Shown here: one piece after another, positions 9,769-17,446 of the stretch
How positions within the stretch are numbered: the stretch's first letter is position 1
Layout: every line of letters begins with the position of its first letter
Source of the DNA: an uncultured Candidatus Thioglobus sp.
GTDB lineage: Bacteria > Pseudomonadota > Gammaproteobacteria > PS1 > Thioglobaceae
Assembly (NCBI GenBank): GCA_910595805.1
Contig: CAJVCK010000008.1
Location: forward strand, 1 to 52,352
Length of the DNA: 52,352 nucleotides
Direction: 5' to 3'
Notes under the pieces: generated by a model
What the model was told of the DNA's origin: nothing
What the model saw: the letters and a program-made list of their open reading frames with translations, nothing else
Database searches by the model: none
Made by a program: the position numbers and the translations under genes

Positions 9769-10200
9769 TTAATCTCTAACTTTCTTATGAACAAACTTCC
9801 CAGTAAGGCGATATTTTTGTTTTGGGCTTCTAGGTTTTTGAGGGACAGTTAATTCAAAAAAACCACAATTAATCAATGGATCTAAAATTGATTGTTTAAA
9901 TTTTGTCCTATTGGTTCGTTTTAATATTTTTATTAAATCTGCGGCGGTATTTTCAATATCGCATTCTTTTAAAATTTTGACTTGATCACTGCTTATTTTT
10001 TCAACATTACAACTTAGTCCCATCTTAGTCTCTAGTGTATCTAATAATACTACTGTATCAATGTTTTCTTCAAAATCAAAACCCTGCTGTGAAACAACTT
10101 TTTTACTGGCAGTATTACGCTTAAGATCCTTGTTCCAGTCTTGTGTATTGCTATCGATTTCAGATTTTTTAGAGCTCTTATTTAGACTAAACAAACTCAT
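9769..10200 (-). CDS. Small protein with a predicted C-terminal winged-helix domain, function unknown
   Basis: The ATG at 10200 (143 residues, MSLFSLNKSSKK) is preferred over an in-frame TTG at 10269, which would add a hydrophobic stretch without an evident ribosome site. The N-terminal third is polar and low in structure. The last 60 residues (LIKILKRTNRTKFKQ, INCGFFELTVPQKPRSP, QKYRLTGKF) resemble the winged-helix tail often found at the C-terminus of Fic-domain and RecG-like/AlbA proteins. No Fic or AlbA domain is present, so the winged helix stands alone. No neighbour suggests a partner. Both the resemblance and the gene call are moderate. Confidence 0.55.
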   Translation of the reverse strand: MSLFSLNKSSKKSEIDSNTQDWNKDLKRNTASKKVVSQQGFDFEENIDTVVLLDTLETKMGLSCNVEKISSDQVKILKECDIENTAADLIKILKRTNRTKFKQSILDPLINCGFFELTVPQKPRSPKQKYRLTGKFVHKKVRD

Positions 10201-10509
10201 AAGCTTATAAATTAATTTAAAACAATACAAGAAGTTTAACAAAATTATTTGTATTTTGTTGCAATACAATAAAAAAAGAACTTAGGTTGCTAAAATCAGG
10301 CTTTACAGGTGTGTGTTTTGTTTTATAAGGGATTTATAAAGGGTTTAAGGATAAACACAGAAAATTGAGCATACAGCCCTCTTTAAAAGGCGTAATCCTA
10401 TTTGAGAGTGTGTTTGTATTTTACAAGATGAGATAAAAATCTAATATATACAATTTTGTGCCCTTATTTACTTATATCAATAAGCAAGGATGCGAATATA
10501 GTTGAGATT
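10201..10509. other. Non-coding region with short TTGTA/TACAA inverted repeats
   Basis: A 309-bp gap without a credible gene. It holds TTGTATT-N7-AATACAA at 10249-10269 and TTGTATTTTACAA at 10414-10426, both perfect inverted repeats, plus CAATACAA at 10223-10230. Their TTGTAT core recurs in the nadE promoter repeat at 11209-11279. Otherwise only AT-rich sequence is seen. Confidence 0.4.
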
Positions 10510-10701
10510 TTAGCGTTGACTATATGAGTTCTTTTGCAAGAAGGATAAAGCCCCTAGAATTATCGTTACTGAGACAATGATAATTAAAGGTTTTATATGG
10601 ATCAAAGGAGAATAAGAGCTGTATATCGAAGCTAATGCAGAGCTGGTAATCAGTAGTGCAAATAAGGCCGATGTCGATTTAATTAACTGTAATATTTTCA
10701 T
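10510..10701 (-). CDS. Small two-helix membrane protein, function unknown
   Basis: A 63-residue protein with two hydrophobic stretches (about 10-28 and 37-56) separated by a short polar loop, ending in a basic tail. It starts 8 bp after the Sel1-repeat gene on the same strand, so co-transcription is likely. I do not recognise the family. The ribosome site is weak, so the call rests on the operon position and sensible membrane topology. Confidence 0.45.
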   Translation of the reverse strand: MKILQLIKSTSALFALLITSSALASIYSSYSPLIHIKPLIIIVSVTIILGALSFLQKNSYSQR

Positions 10702-10709
10702 AAGTAAAT

Positions 10710-11063
10710 TTAATGTACTGTTGTGCCTAATAACTGAGCCACAATTGATTGAGTAGAGTTTGCATTCTTTAAAGACGCTCTAGCAAACCATATTTCGGCT
10801 TGCTGCGCATTTACTTGTGTGCCTTCTCCTGTCATATAAGCAAACCAAACATTGTATTGCGCTAGTAGGTTCCCTTGTTGAGCAGCACGTTGATACCAGT
10901 AAAAAGCATGTTTAGGTTTTTTTTGAACGTTAACACCCTTTTGAAAGACGTTGGCTAAAGCGTATTGTGCATCGGCATCGCCTGTATAGGCTCTTTGTTG
11001 AAGATCTATTGTTTCAAAATTTAGCTCAGATTCAGCTAATAGATATTGATGTATTTGGTTCAT
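10710..11063 (-). CDS. Sel1-repeat (TPR-like) protein
   Basis: The 117 residues hold about two Sel1-like repeats: DADAQYALANVFQKG with KHAFYWYQRAAQQG, and NLLAQYNVWFAYMTGEG with QQAEIWFARAS. Sel1 repeats are helix pairs that bind other proteins. There is no signal peptide, so it is probably cytoplasmic, and its partner is unknown. AGGCGG upstream of the ATG is a fair ribosome site. It is divergent from nadE, sharing a 236-bp promoter region, and is followed by the small membrane protein. Confidence 0.7.
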   Translation of the reverse strand: MNQIHQYLLAESELNFETIDLQQRAYTGDADAQYALANVFQKGVNVQKKPKHAFYWYQRAAQQGNLLAQYNVWFAYMTGEGTQVNAQQAEIWFARASLKNANSTQSIVAQLLGTTVH

Positions 11064-11174
11064 AAAACCGCCTGATATGTTGTTAATTTATGCGAAATAT
11101 ACCATCATTTTTTTTGCTTGTAAAGTGCTTATTTATTAAAAAAATAATTATTAATTTTTTATCGTTAAATCAAA

Positions 11175-11187
11175 TACTTACTAAGTA
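11175..11187. repeat. Short palindrome in the sel1/nadE divergent promoter region
   Basis: TACTTACTAAGTA is a perfect inverted repeat (6-bp arms around one base) lying between the two divergent genes. Possible operator; it may be chance in AT-rich DNA. Confidence 0.3.
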
Positions 11188-11208
11188 ATTATGGTGATTT
11201 TACAACCA

Positions 11209-11279
11209 TTGTATTTTTTAACTAAAATTAATGCCTTGTACTAGTGGTAAAAAATAACTATAATAGGTAAAAAATACAA
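11209..11279. repeat. Inverted and direct TAAAAAATA repeats around the nadE promoter
   Basis: TTGTATTTTTTA (11209-11220) and TAAAAAATACAA (11268-11279) are perfect 12-bp inverted repeats. The right arm is also the second copy of a direct repeat GGTAAAAAATA (11246-11256 and 11266-11276), spaced exactly 20 bp, about two helical turns. One copy sits between -35 and -10, the next over the expected transcription start, and the inverted copy upstream. This is the layout of a repressor operator. The candidate binding protein is the HTH domain of the NadE encoded directly downstream; that link is inference. Confidence 0.55.
11236..11264 (+). promoter_or_regulatory. Sigma-70 type promoter of nadE
   Basis: TTGTAC (11236-11241), a 17-bp spacer and a consensus TATAAT (11259-11264). 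Transcription would start near 11271, giving a leader of about 29 nt before the ATG at 11300. The repeats described at 11209-11279 overlap it. Confidence 0.7.
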
Positions 11280-11299
11280 GGGATTTTAAGAAAAAAATC

Positions 11300-13174
11300 A
11301 TGGCAAATAAAACCAAAGACTATCTGGCTAAAGTACGCAATAAGACTGGGCTTTCAGACTACAAGATCGCTCAAAAATACGACATTAATCAATCTAATTT
11401 AAGTAAATATAAATCCGGAAAATCCGCCCTATCTGAAACACATGCTTGGCAATTTGCTAGTATTCTGGGTGTAAATCCTGCTGAAGTAGTAGCCAATACC
11501 AAACTTGAACACGCAAAGCTTACTAACAACAAAACAAAGGTCATATTTTGGCAAGAACAGCTAGAAAACCTTTCAAATGAGTCTAAGCCTATCAAAATCA
11601 ATATTGCTCAAATTAACCCTATTGTTGGCGATTTGAGTAACAATGCCCAAACAATCATCAATCTATCGCGTGAAGCCTATGAATCCGGCGCACATTTACT
11701 GGTCTTTCCAGAATTAGCGCTGACTGGTTATCCGCCAGAAGACTTATTATTGCGAGAGGGTTTTATTGATCAGGTTGAATCAACAATTAAACATATACAT
11801 ACTCAGCTTCCAGAAGATATTAGCGTGTTGTTTGGTGCACCTTCACGTGTTGATGGCTGTTTATACAATAGCGCCTATCTTATTCAACAAGGAAGCACAC
11901 ATACTTATCATAAGCAATGCTTGCCAAATTACGGCGTGTTTGATGAAAAGCGATATTTTGAACCAGGGGTAGATTCATTTGTATTCGAATGCCAACAAAG
12001 AAAAATTGGTGTGGTCATTTGTGAAGATGCTTGGGAAATGGCACCAATCTCTGCTGCAGTTAAGCAAGGCGCACAAACTGTTATTAGTCTTAACGCTTCT
12101 CCATTTCAACTGGACAAGCATCAGCAAAGAATTAAAACTATTCAGCAAAGAGTATTAGAAAATAAGATTGACTTTGTTTACGTTAACGCAGTAGGTGGGC
12201 AAGACGAATTGGTGTTTGATGGGGGCTCTTTTGTAATGGATGCTAGCGGTAGTATTACACATCAACTACCCTTCTTTCAAACCTTAACCCATTCGCTAGA
12301 TCAGCCATGCTTGCAAGATACTGACGAACCTATTGAAAAAACCATCTATGATGCCTTGGTATTGTCAACCAAAGACTATATCAAAAAAAATGGCGTATTT
12401 AATGGCGCAGTAATTGGCTTATCTGGGGGTATTGATTCCGCATTAACATTAGCGATTGCGGTTGATGCAATAGGCGCTGAGCATGTGCAAGCGATTATGA
12501 TGCCGTACGAATATACTTCTAGTATGAGCCTTGAAGATGCTAAAGCTCAAGCTGCTAGCATGAAGGTTGAATATCATGAAATTAACATTCATGCGATGGT
12601 TGATAGTTTTAATATGCAGCTTTCGCCTTTGTTTGTTGGTACTAATGCTGACACCACTGAAGAAAACCTGCAAGCTCGTATTCGTGGCACCCTACTAATG
12701 GCAGTTTCAAACAAATCGAGAAAAATTGTACTAACAACAGGTAACAAATCTGAAATGGCAGTTGGTTATGCCACCCTGTATGGCGACATGTCTGGTGGCT
12801 TTGCCCCACTTAAAGACATTGCTAAAACTTTGGTTTATCGTCTAGCTAATTATCGTAACTCCATTGATTATGTTATTCCTGGGCGTGTCATTGATCGTGA
12901 GCCTTCTGCAGAGCTTGCACCCAATCAAGTAGATCAAGATTCTTTACCGCCTTACGAGGAATTGGATGCAATTTTAGAATTATTTGTTGAACAAAAACAA
13001 TCGATTGACTACATCATCAAACAAGGTCATGATCTTAATACGGTAAAGCGTATTAGTAGCCTAGTGCTTAACAATGAATACAAGCGTCGGCAAAGCGCCC
13101 CAGGGCCTAAAGTTAGTAAGAATGCTTTTGGTAAAGAGCGCCGTTATCCGATGACCTCTAAGTTTCGACCTTAA
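11300..13174 (+). CDS. nadE: Glutamine-dependent NAD+ synthetase with a fused N-terminal helix-turn-helix domain
   Basis: Converts deamido-NAD+ to NAD+ with ATP, using ammonia from glutamine. Residues about 97-345 form the nitrilase-type glutaminase with its Glu138 (FPELAL), Lys205 and Cys241 (VICEDAW) triad. Residues about 355-624 form the synthetase with SGGIDS at 375-380. Both halves look intact. Before them is an extra segment of about 95 residues carrying a Cro/CI-like HTH (DYKIAQKYDINQSNLSKYKS, about 20-39) that resembles small phage-type regulators of the DUF3693 kind. The usual enzyme of about 540 residues begins close to IKINIAQINP. I find no ATG, GTG or TTG before that point that could start a separate enzyme, so the fusion appears real. 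It may regulate its own promoter. Confidence 0.93.
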   Translation: MANKTKDYLAKVRNKTGLSDYKIAQKYDINQSNLSKYKSGKSALSETHAWQFASILGVNPAEVVANTKLEHAKLTNNKTKVIFWQEQLENLSNESKPIKINIAQINPIVGDLSNNAQTIINLSREAYESGAHLLVFPELALTGYPPEDLLLREGFIDQVESTIKHIHTQLPEDISVLFGAPSRVDGCLYNSAYLIQQGSTHTYHKQCLPNYGVFDEKRYFEPGVDSFVFECQQRKIGVVICEDAWEMAPISAAVKQGAQTVISLNASPFQLDKHQQRIKTIQQRVLENKIDFVYVNAVGGQDELVFDGGSFVMDASGSITHQLPFFQTLTHSLDQPCLQDTDEPIEKTIYDALVLSTKDYIKKNGVFNGAVIGLSGGIDSALTLAIAVDAIGAEHVQAIMMPYEYTSSMSLEDAKAQAASMKVEYHEINIHAMVDSFNMQLSPLFVGTNADTTEENLQARIRGTLLMAVSNKSRKIVLTTGNKSEMAVGYATLYGDMSGGFAPLKDIAKTLVYRLANYRNSIDYVIPGRVIDREPSAELAPNQVDQDSLPPYEELDAILELFVEQKQSIDYIIKQGHDLNTVKRISSLVLNNEYKRRQSAPGPKVSKNAFGKERRYPMTSKFRP

Positions 13175-13178
13175 TCAA

Positions 13179-14468
13179 TTAGTCAAAAATTTTTAGTATG
13201 CCTTCGGCTTTATGCTTGGTTTCTTCGAGCTCACGCTCAGCCACTGAATCAAACACGATGCCGGCACCAGCGCGTAGTGTAAGAGTGTTATCTTGCTGAG
13301 TGATGGTGCGAATCAAAATGTTAAAGTCCATTTTATCGTTACTGCTAATATAGCCTAACGAACCTGTGTAAGCTTGGCGCGGCATTTGCTCTAATTCAGC
13401 AATAATTTGCATACAGCGAATCTTTGGGCAGCCTGTAATCGTACCTCCTGGAAACAAAGCCTGTACTAAAGCTTTAATGCCAATATTTGGTCTTAACTTA
13501 CCCTTAATATTAGAAACAATATGATGCACATAAGGGTAGCTCTCTAACGTCATAATCTCATTTACATGCACTGAACCATATTCACACACCCTGCCTAAAT
13601 CATTACGCTCTAAATCCAGCAGCATAATATGCTCAGCCTGCTCTTTTGGATGGTTAATTAACTGCGCCTTTAAGCGCTCGTCTTCTTCGCCACTACCACG
13701 AGGGTGTGTACCTGCAATCGGGCGAGTCTCTACTTGATTACCGTCTATACTAAATAAACGCTCAGGTGAGGAAGAGATAATGCTAAAGTCATCAAATTGC
13801 GCCAAAGCTGAAAACGGCGCCGGGTTAGAGTGTTTTAAGGATTGATAAACGTGTACCGGTGCAACGCTAGCATCAAGTTGATATTGCCATTGACGTGATA
13901 GATTTACCTGAAACACATCACCAGCGATAATATAATCACGACTACGTTCCACTCCTGATAAAAACTTAGCCTCTTCTTCCCAAGATAACTCGCCTTTAAT
14001 ATCAGTTTCTTTGATTTCATTTAGATGCTCAATATCTGTCAACACTTGATCAATACGCGCTTGATTATCAAACTGATCTAACAGGTAGGTTTGCTCACCG
14101 GTGTGATCAATAATAATGGCTGTTGGTATCTCAACTGCGATAGCTACTGCTTGATCACCCAAATGCAAATCTTCTTTTAAAACGCCTTCAATTTGACCAA
14201 TCAACTCATATGATAAATACACAAACCAACCACCAGTAAAAGGCAGGTCACTTTCAATAGAAGGTGTATCAATACTTGACTCTAATGTGGATAAAAAATC
14301 AAACTCATCTAAATTATTTAGAACAATTTCCTTGGTTGGATGCGCAAATAAAATCGAATAACGATTGGCCTGATTATGATTAACGCTTTCTAATAAAAAT
14401 GGATAGCGCTTAGCATCAAACTGACACAAGGCATCTAGCGCAACACTAGGAATCGACAAAACTTTCAC
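13179..14468 (-). CDS. pabB: Aminodeoxychorismate synthase component I (PabB-type)
   Basis: Chorismate-utilising enzyme that adds amino nitrogen to chorismate for p-aminobenzoate and folate synthesis. The 429 residues contain the family motifs RPIAGTHPRG, LLDLERNDLGRV, GGTITGCPKIRCMQII and YTGSLGYIS. The last two favour PabB over TrpE. One point is odd: E. coli PabB has a nucleophilic lysine in PIKGT, whereas here the sequence is PIAGT as in anthranilate synthase. The partner glutaminase (PabA/TrpG) is not in the window. The start is GTG. The gene is convergent with nadE, stops 5 bp apart. An anthranilate synthase-like activity cannot be fully excluded. Confidence 0.82.
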   Translation of the reverse strand: MKVLSIPSVALDALCQFDAKRYPFLLESVNHNQANRYSILFAHPTKEIVLNNLDEFDFLSTLESSIDTPSIESDLPFTGGWFVYLSYELIGQIEGVLKEDLHLGDQAVAIAVEIPTAIIIDHTGEQTYLLDQFDNQARIDQVLTDIEHLNEIKETDIKGELSWEEEAKFLSGVERSRDYIIAGDVFQVNLSRQWQYQLDASVAPVHVYQSLKHSNPAPFSALAQFDDFSIISSSPERLFSIDGNQVETRPIAGTHPRGSGEEDERLKAQLINHPKEQAEHIMLLDLERNDLGRVCEYGSVHVNEIMTLESYPYVHHIVSNIKGKLRPNIGIKALVQALFPGGTITGCPKIRCMQIIAELEQMPRQAYTGSLGYISSNDKMDFNILIRTITQQDNTLTLRAGAGIVFDSVAERELEETKHKAEGILKIFD

Positions 14469-14473
14469 AATAT

Positions 14474-15304
14474 TTACTCAGATTTAGTTTTGATTGACTT
14501 AACCGCTGGGATGTTTACTGGTGTTTTTATTGGGTTTTCTTCTGACGTATTAACGATAGTAGTTGTTTTGCTTTTTTCGGTTTTTGCTTTAACTACAACA
14601 GGATCTTGAGTTGAAATTTGTGGAGCAGCTGGGGTTTTAATTATCTCGGTCACTGCCTTCTTTTGCAATTCCTTTAACAAAGCTTTAGCTTTAAAAATAG
14701 ATGCATGATCAGGGAACTTCCTAATCATGGTATTGAGTAATAAAACTGCTTTTGGGTGTTTTCCAAGCTCAACATAAGTTGTGGCTAACTCATATAAAGA
14801 GTTAGAAAACTTATGGTGTAGTCCATTTTCTCGTTGAAATTCAATAAATACTTTTTTAGCAATATGATACTTTTCCTTTGCTAAATAAGACTTGGCCAAC
14901 CAGTAATGAGCATCGGAGGTATGATTGTTGTTAGGGTAGTCTTTTAAGTATGTGGTAAAAAGCTCAATTGCTTTATCATACTCACCAATCATCAAAAAGC
15001 CTTTGGCATCAGCATAAGCCTTTTTAGCAACTTTATCCTTCTCTTCAACGTGCAGTGTTTTTTTGTTCACTACATTGGTTTTTTTATACTTAAGCAAATG
15101 AAACAATGACTGAATTTTTTCAGCATTAACTTTTTGCTGTTGTTGTAAAACCTCTATTTGGCCTTGTAAATTTTTATTGACTTTTTTAAGCTGATTGAGT
15201 TTTTTATTGTGATCAATTAAAACCTTGCTTGTGTTTATTTCAGCAGCATTAACAGATATTTGCATTGCAAATAGGCCAAGGATAATACAAACAACAGTCT
15301 TCAT
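14474..15304 (-). CDS. cpoB: Tol-Pal system coordinator (CpoB/YbgF), divergent C-terminus
   Basis: Periplasmic protein that links the Tol-Pal constriction machinery to peptidoglycan synthesis in its family. The order is a signal peptide (about 1-20, ending VNAAE), a coiled coil (about 30-65), then TPR units from about 95 (AYADAKGFLMIGEYDKAIELF and SDAHYWLAKSYLAKEKYHIA). After the TPRs comes a tail of about 55 residues rich in Lys, Thr and Pro that typical CpoB proteins lack; it is probably disordered. It follows pal by 5 bp. The assignment rests on coiled coil, TPRs and position. Confidence 0.82.
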   Translation of the reverse strand: MKTVVCIILGLFAMQISVNAAEINTSKVLIDHNKKLNQLKKVNKNLQGQIEVLQQQQKVNAEKIQSLFHLLKYKKTNVVNKKTLHVEEKDKVAKKAYADAKGFLMIGEYDKAIELFTTYLKDYPNNNHTSDAHYWLAKSYLAKEKYHIAKKVFIEFQRENGLHHKFSNSLYELATTYVELGKHPKAVLLLNTMIRKFPDHASIFKAKALLKELQKKAVTEIIKTPAAPQISTQDPVVVKAKTEKSKTTTIVNTSEENPIKTPVNIPAVKSIKTKSE

Positions 15305-15309
15305 ATTTT

Positions 15310-15867
15310 TTATTTATAAATAAACTCAACACGTCTATTTTGCTGCCAGCCTTCTTCATCATGTGCTTGTGAAATAGGCTTTTCTTCACCAAAACTCACC
15401 ACTTCAACTCGAGAAGTTAAATCATACAAGCCTAAAATCTCTTTAACACTTAACGCACGATTTTCACCTAAAGCTAGGTTGTATTCACGTGTGCCTCGTT
15501 CATCAGCATGCCCTTCTAAGGTTAGGTTAATTTGAGGATTATCACGCATAAAATTAGCATGCTTGATAATCTCTTTAGTTGATGTTTCATCAATTTCATA
15601 ACCATCATAGGAGAAATGTAAAACAAATATACCACCCTCTTCCTTTAAGGTGATTACTGCCGTTTTAGCAACATCATCTGTACCACTGTAGTTTTGCACT
15701 TCAAAACTAGAATTATCTTGTGCGATAACGTTTTCTTGTGTTGCGCTATTTCGATCTTCAACTGTAATCACATCTGGCTCACCAGTAGTTTTATTTACAA
15801 ATTCTTCAACAGTACCACATGAAGACAACAAAACAACGCTTGCACTTAACATTACTATTTTTAACAT
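15310..15867 (-). CDS. pal: Peptidoglycan-associated lipoprotein Pal
   Basis: Outer-membrane lipoprotein that binds peptidoglycan and the TolB propeller. The N-terminus is a lipoprotein signal ending in a lipobox (LLSSCG, modified Cys at about 17). A variable linker follows, and then the OmpA-like domain with LEGHADERGTREYNLALGENRA, shown here as its first and last parts HADERGT and LGENRA. The 185 residues match the family. It lies 13 bp after tolB and 5 bp before cpoB on the same strand. Confidence 0.95.
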   Translation of the reverse strand: MLKIVMLSASVVLLSSCGTVEEFVNKTTGEPDVITVEDRNSATQENVIAQDNSSFEVQNYSGTDDVAKTAVITLKEEGGIFVLHFSYDGYEIDETSTKEIIKHANFMRDNPQINLTLEGHADERGTREYNLALGENRALSVKEILGLYDLTSRVEVVSFGEEKPISQAHDEEGWQQNRRVEFIYK

Positions 15868-15880
15868 TATATTTTTTCTC

Positions 15881-17161
15881 CTATCTTGAATAATGAGACC
15901 AGTTTGGCTCTCTAACTTCCCCTGCCTTACTTGCTAATTCAAAGGTTTCACGTCCCAATAATGAAACAACTGACAAAACACCCCGGTCTTTTTTATTGGT
16001 AGCAAAAATAATCATACTACCATTTGGTGAAAAATAAGGCGACTCATCGAGTGCATTATTAGTCATAACAATTAAATCTTTGGTTTTAATATCTAACAGG
16101 GCAATTCGGTAGTCTCTATCAACTCGATGAACCATAGCTAATTGCTTGCCATCTGGTGAGAATACTGCCTTAGCATTATAAGAGCCCGCAAACGTTGCAC
16201 GCTTAATTTTTCCAGTGGTTAAGTCTTTAATATAAACTTGCACTTGCCCTGATCGATTAGAAGTAAAGACAATACTATTGCCATCTGGTGAATAACTGGC
16301 TTCAGTATCAATGCCATTATCAAAAGTTAATCGAGTGAGTTTTTTATCTTTTAAATGATACGAATATATGTCTTTATTACCATTTTTGGACAAGGTAAGC
16401 GCGATACTTTTTCCATTTGGGTGCCAAGAAGGCGCAGAAGATATTCCATCAAAATAAGGTAATTTTTGTGTTTTTCTACGTACAAACGGATAGCGAATAA
16501 ACACTTCTGATCGACCATTTTCAAAAGAAACATAAGCAATCTTCTTTTGATCTGGAGACCAAGCTGGCGATAAAATAGGACTAGTAGAAACCAATATAGT
16601 TTGTGGATTTTGTGCATCTGAGTGTGAAATCTCTAGTCGATATTCTCGATTGCCACGCCCCTTATTAACAACAGTAACATAGGATAAGCGCGTGTAAAAA
16701 GAGCCTTTCTCGCCTAACAGTGCTTCATATATTTGATCAGATAAGTAGTGTGCAATTCGCCTAATGCCACTATTGTGCACAGAAAATTCTTTAGTGTAGA
16801 GCTCCTTAGAAGAGTAAATATCAAGCAAATGAATTTTTACTTTAAAAACTTTTTGATTGACCTTTTCAATCTTTCCGTGAACTAGTGCTTCTACCTTTCG
16901 AGAGCGCCATTTATCATAATCAACCCCACCACTAACAACCTTTTTAGAGCTGCTAGCATTAAATTCCCCAGATCGATTGAAATTATCACGCATAATATTG
17001 GCAATTTCTTGCCCTTGCTTGGCATTTCCAACCACTTCGAAAGGTGCGATAACGATAGGAAAGGCTTCTTCGTCCTGCTTTAATACAGTCACTTCCAAAA
17101 TAGCATGCGCCATTACGGAATACAAGCAAACAAAAACAACTAACAGTCTAGTAAATCTCAT
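15881..17161 (-). CDS. tolB: Tol-Pal system periplasmic propeller protein TolB
   Basis: Periplasmic protein of the Tol-Pal system that contacts Pal and the TolA/TolR side during division. The 426 residues have a signal peptide (about 1-20), an N-terminal alpha/beta domain, and a C-terminal beta-propeller with repeated blade motifs (SPILSPAWSPDQKKIAYVS, SAPSWHPNGKSIALT, TEASYSPDGNSIVFTSNRS, AVFSPDGKQLAMV). Its start overlaps the iscX stop by 4 bp. The tolQRA genes are not in the window. Confidence 0.95.
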   Translation of the reverse strand: MRFTRLLVVFVCLYSVMAHAILEVTVLKQDEEAFPIVIAPFEVVGNAKQGQEIANIMRDNFNRSGEFNASSSKKVVSGGVDYDKWRSRKVEALVHGKIEKVNQKVFKVKIHLLDIYSSKELYTKEFSVHNSGIRRIAHYLSDQIYEALLGEKGSFYTRLSYVTVVNKGRGNREYRLEISHSDAQNPQTILVSTSPILSPAWSPDQKKIAYVSFENGRSEVFIRYPFVRRKTQKLPYFDGISSAPSWHPNGKSIALTLSKNGNKDIYSYHLKDKKLTRLTFDNGIDTEASYSPDGNSIVFTSNRSGQVQVYIKDLTTGKIKRATFAGSYNAKAVFSPDGKQLAMVHRVDRDYRIALLDIKTKDLIVMTNNALDESPYFSPNGSMIIFATNKKDRGVLSVVSLLGRETFELASKAGEVREPNWSHYSR

Positions 17162-17352
17162 TCTCGCTCTTCTAGCCAGTTCATTTGAATCGCTTCAAGG
17201 ATCTTTTCACCTGATTTATCTTCATCATCATCAAACTCCTCTAACTCAATTACCATTTTTCTTAAATCAACAAAATTAATAAAAGTTGGGTCAAAGTCAG
17301 GGTGTGCCTCATCTAACGCAATAGCTATATCAAGCGAGTCAGTCCATTTCAT
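17158..17352 (-). CDS. iscX: IscX (YfhJ) iron-sulfur assembly accessory protein
   Basis: A very acidic 64-residue protein matching IscX through MKWTDSLDIAIALDEAHPD, FVDLRKMVIELEEFDDD and ILEAIQMNWLEE. In E. coli IscX binds IscS and iron and tunes iron-sulfur cluster assembly. There it lies at the end of the isc operon; here it stands apart from any isc gene and overlaps the start of tolB by 4 bp, which is an unusual location. Confidence 0.92.
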   Translation of the reverse strand: MKWTDSLDIAIALDEAHPDFDPTFINFVDLRKMVIELEEFDDDEDKSGEKILEAIQMNWLEERE

Positions 17353-17446
17353 ATTAATGCCTATAGAAATATTATAAAAAATATAAGCTTAATTTTAATC
17401 AAAACTGGGCTTATAGACAACGAAAATTCACCTGTTTTTGTAAATA

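Noticed and set aside
11300..11590. HTH part as a separate small gene before nadE
   Set aside because: There is no stop codon between HTH and enzyme, and no ATG, GTG or TTG near the expected enzyme start.
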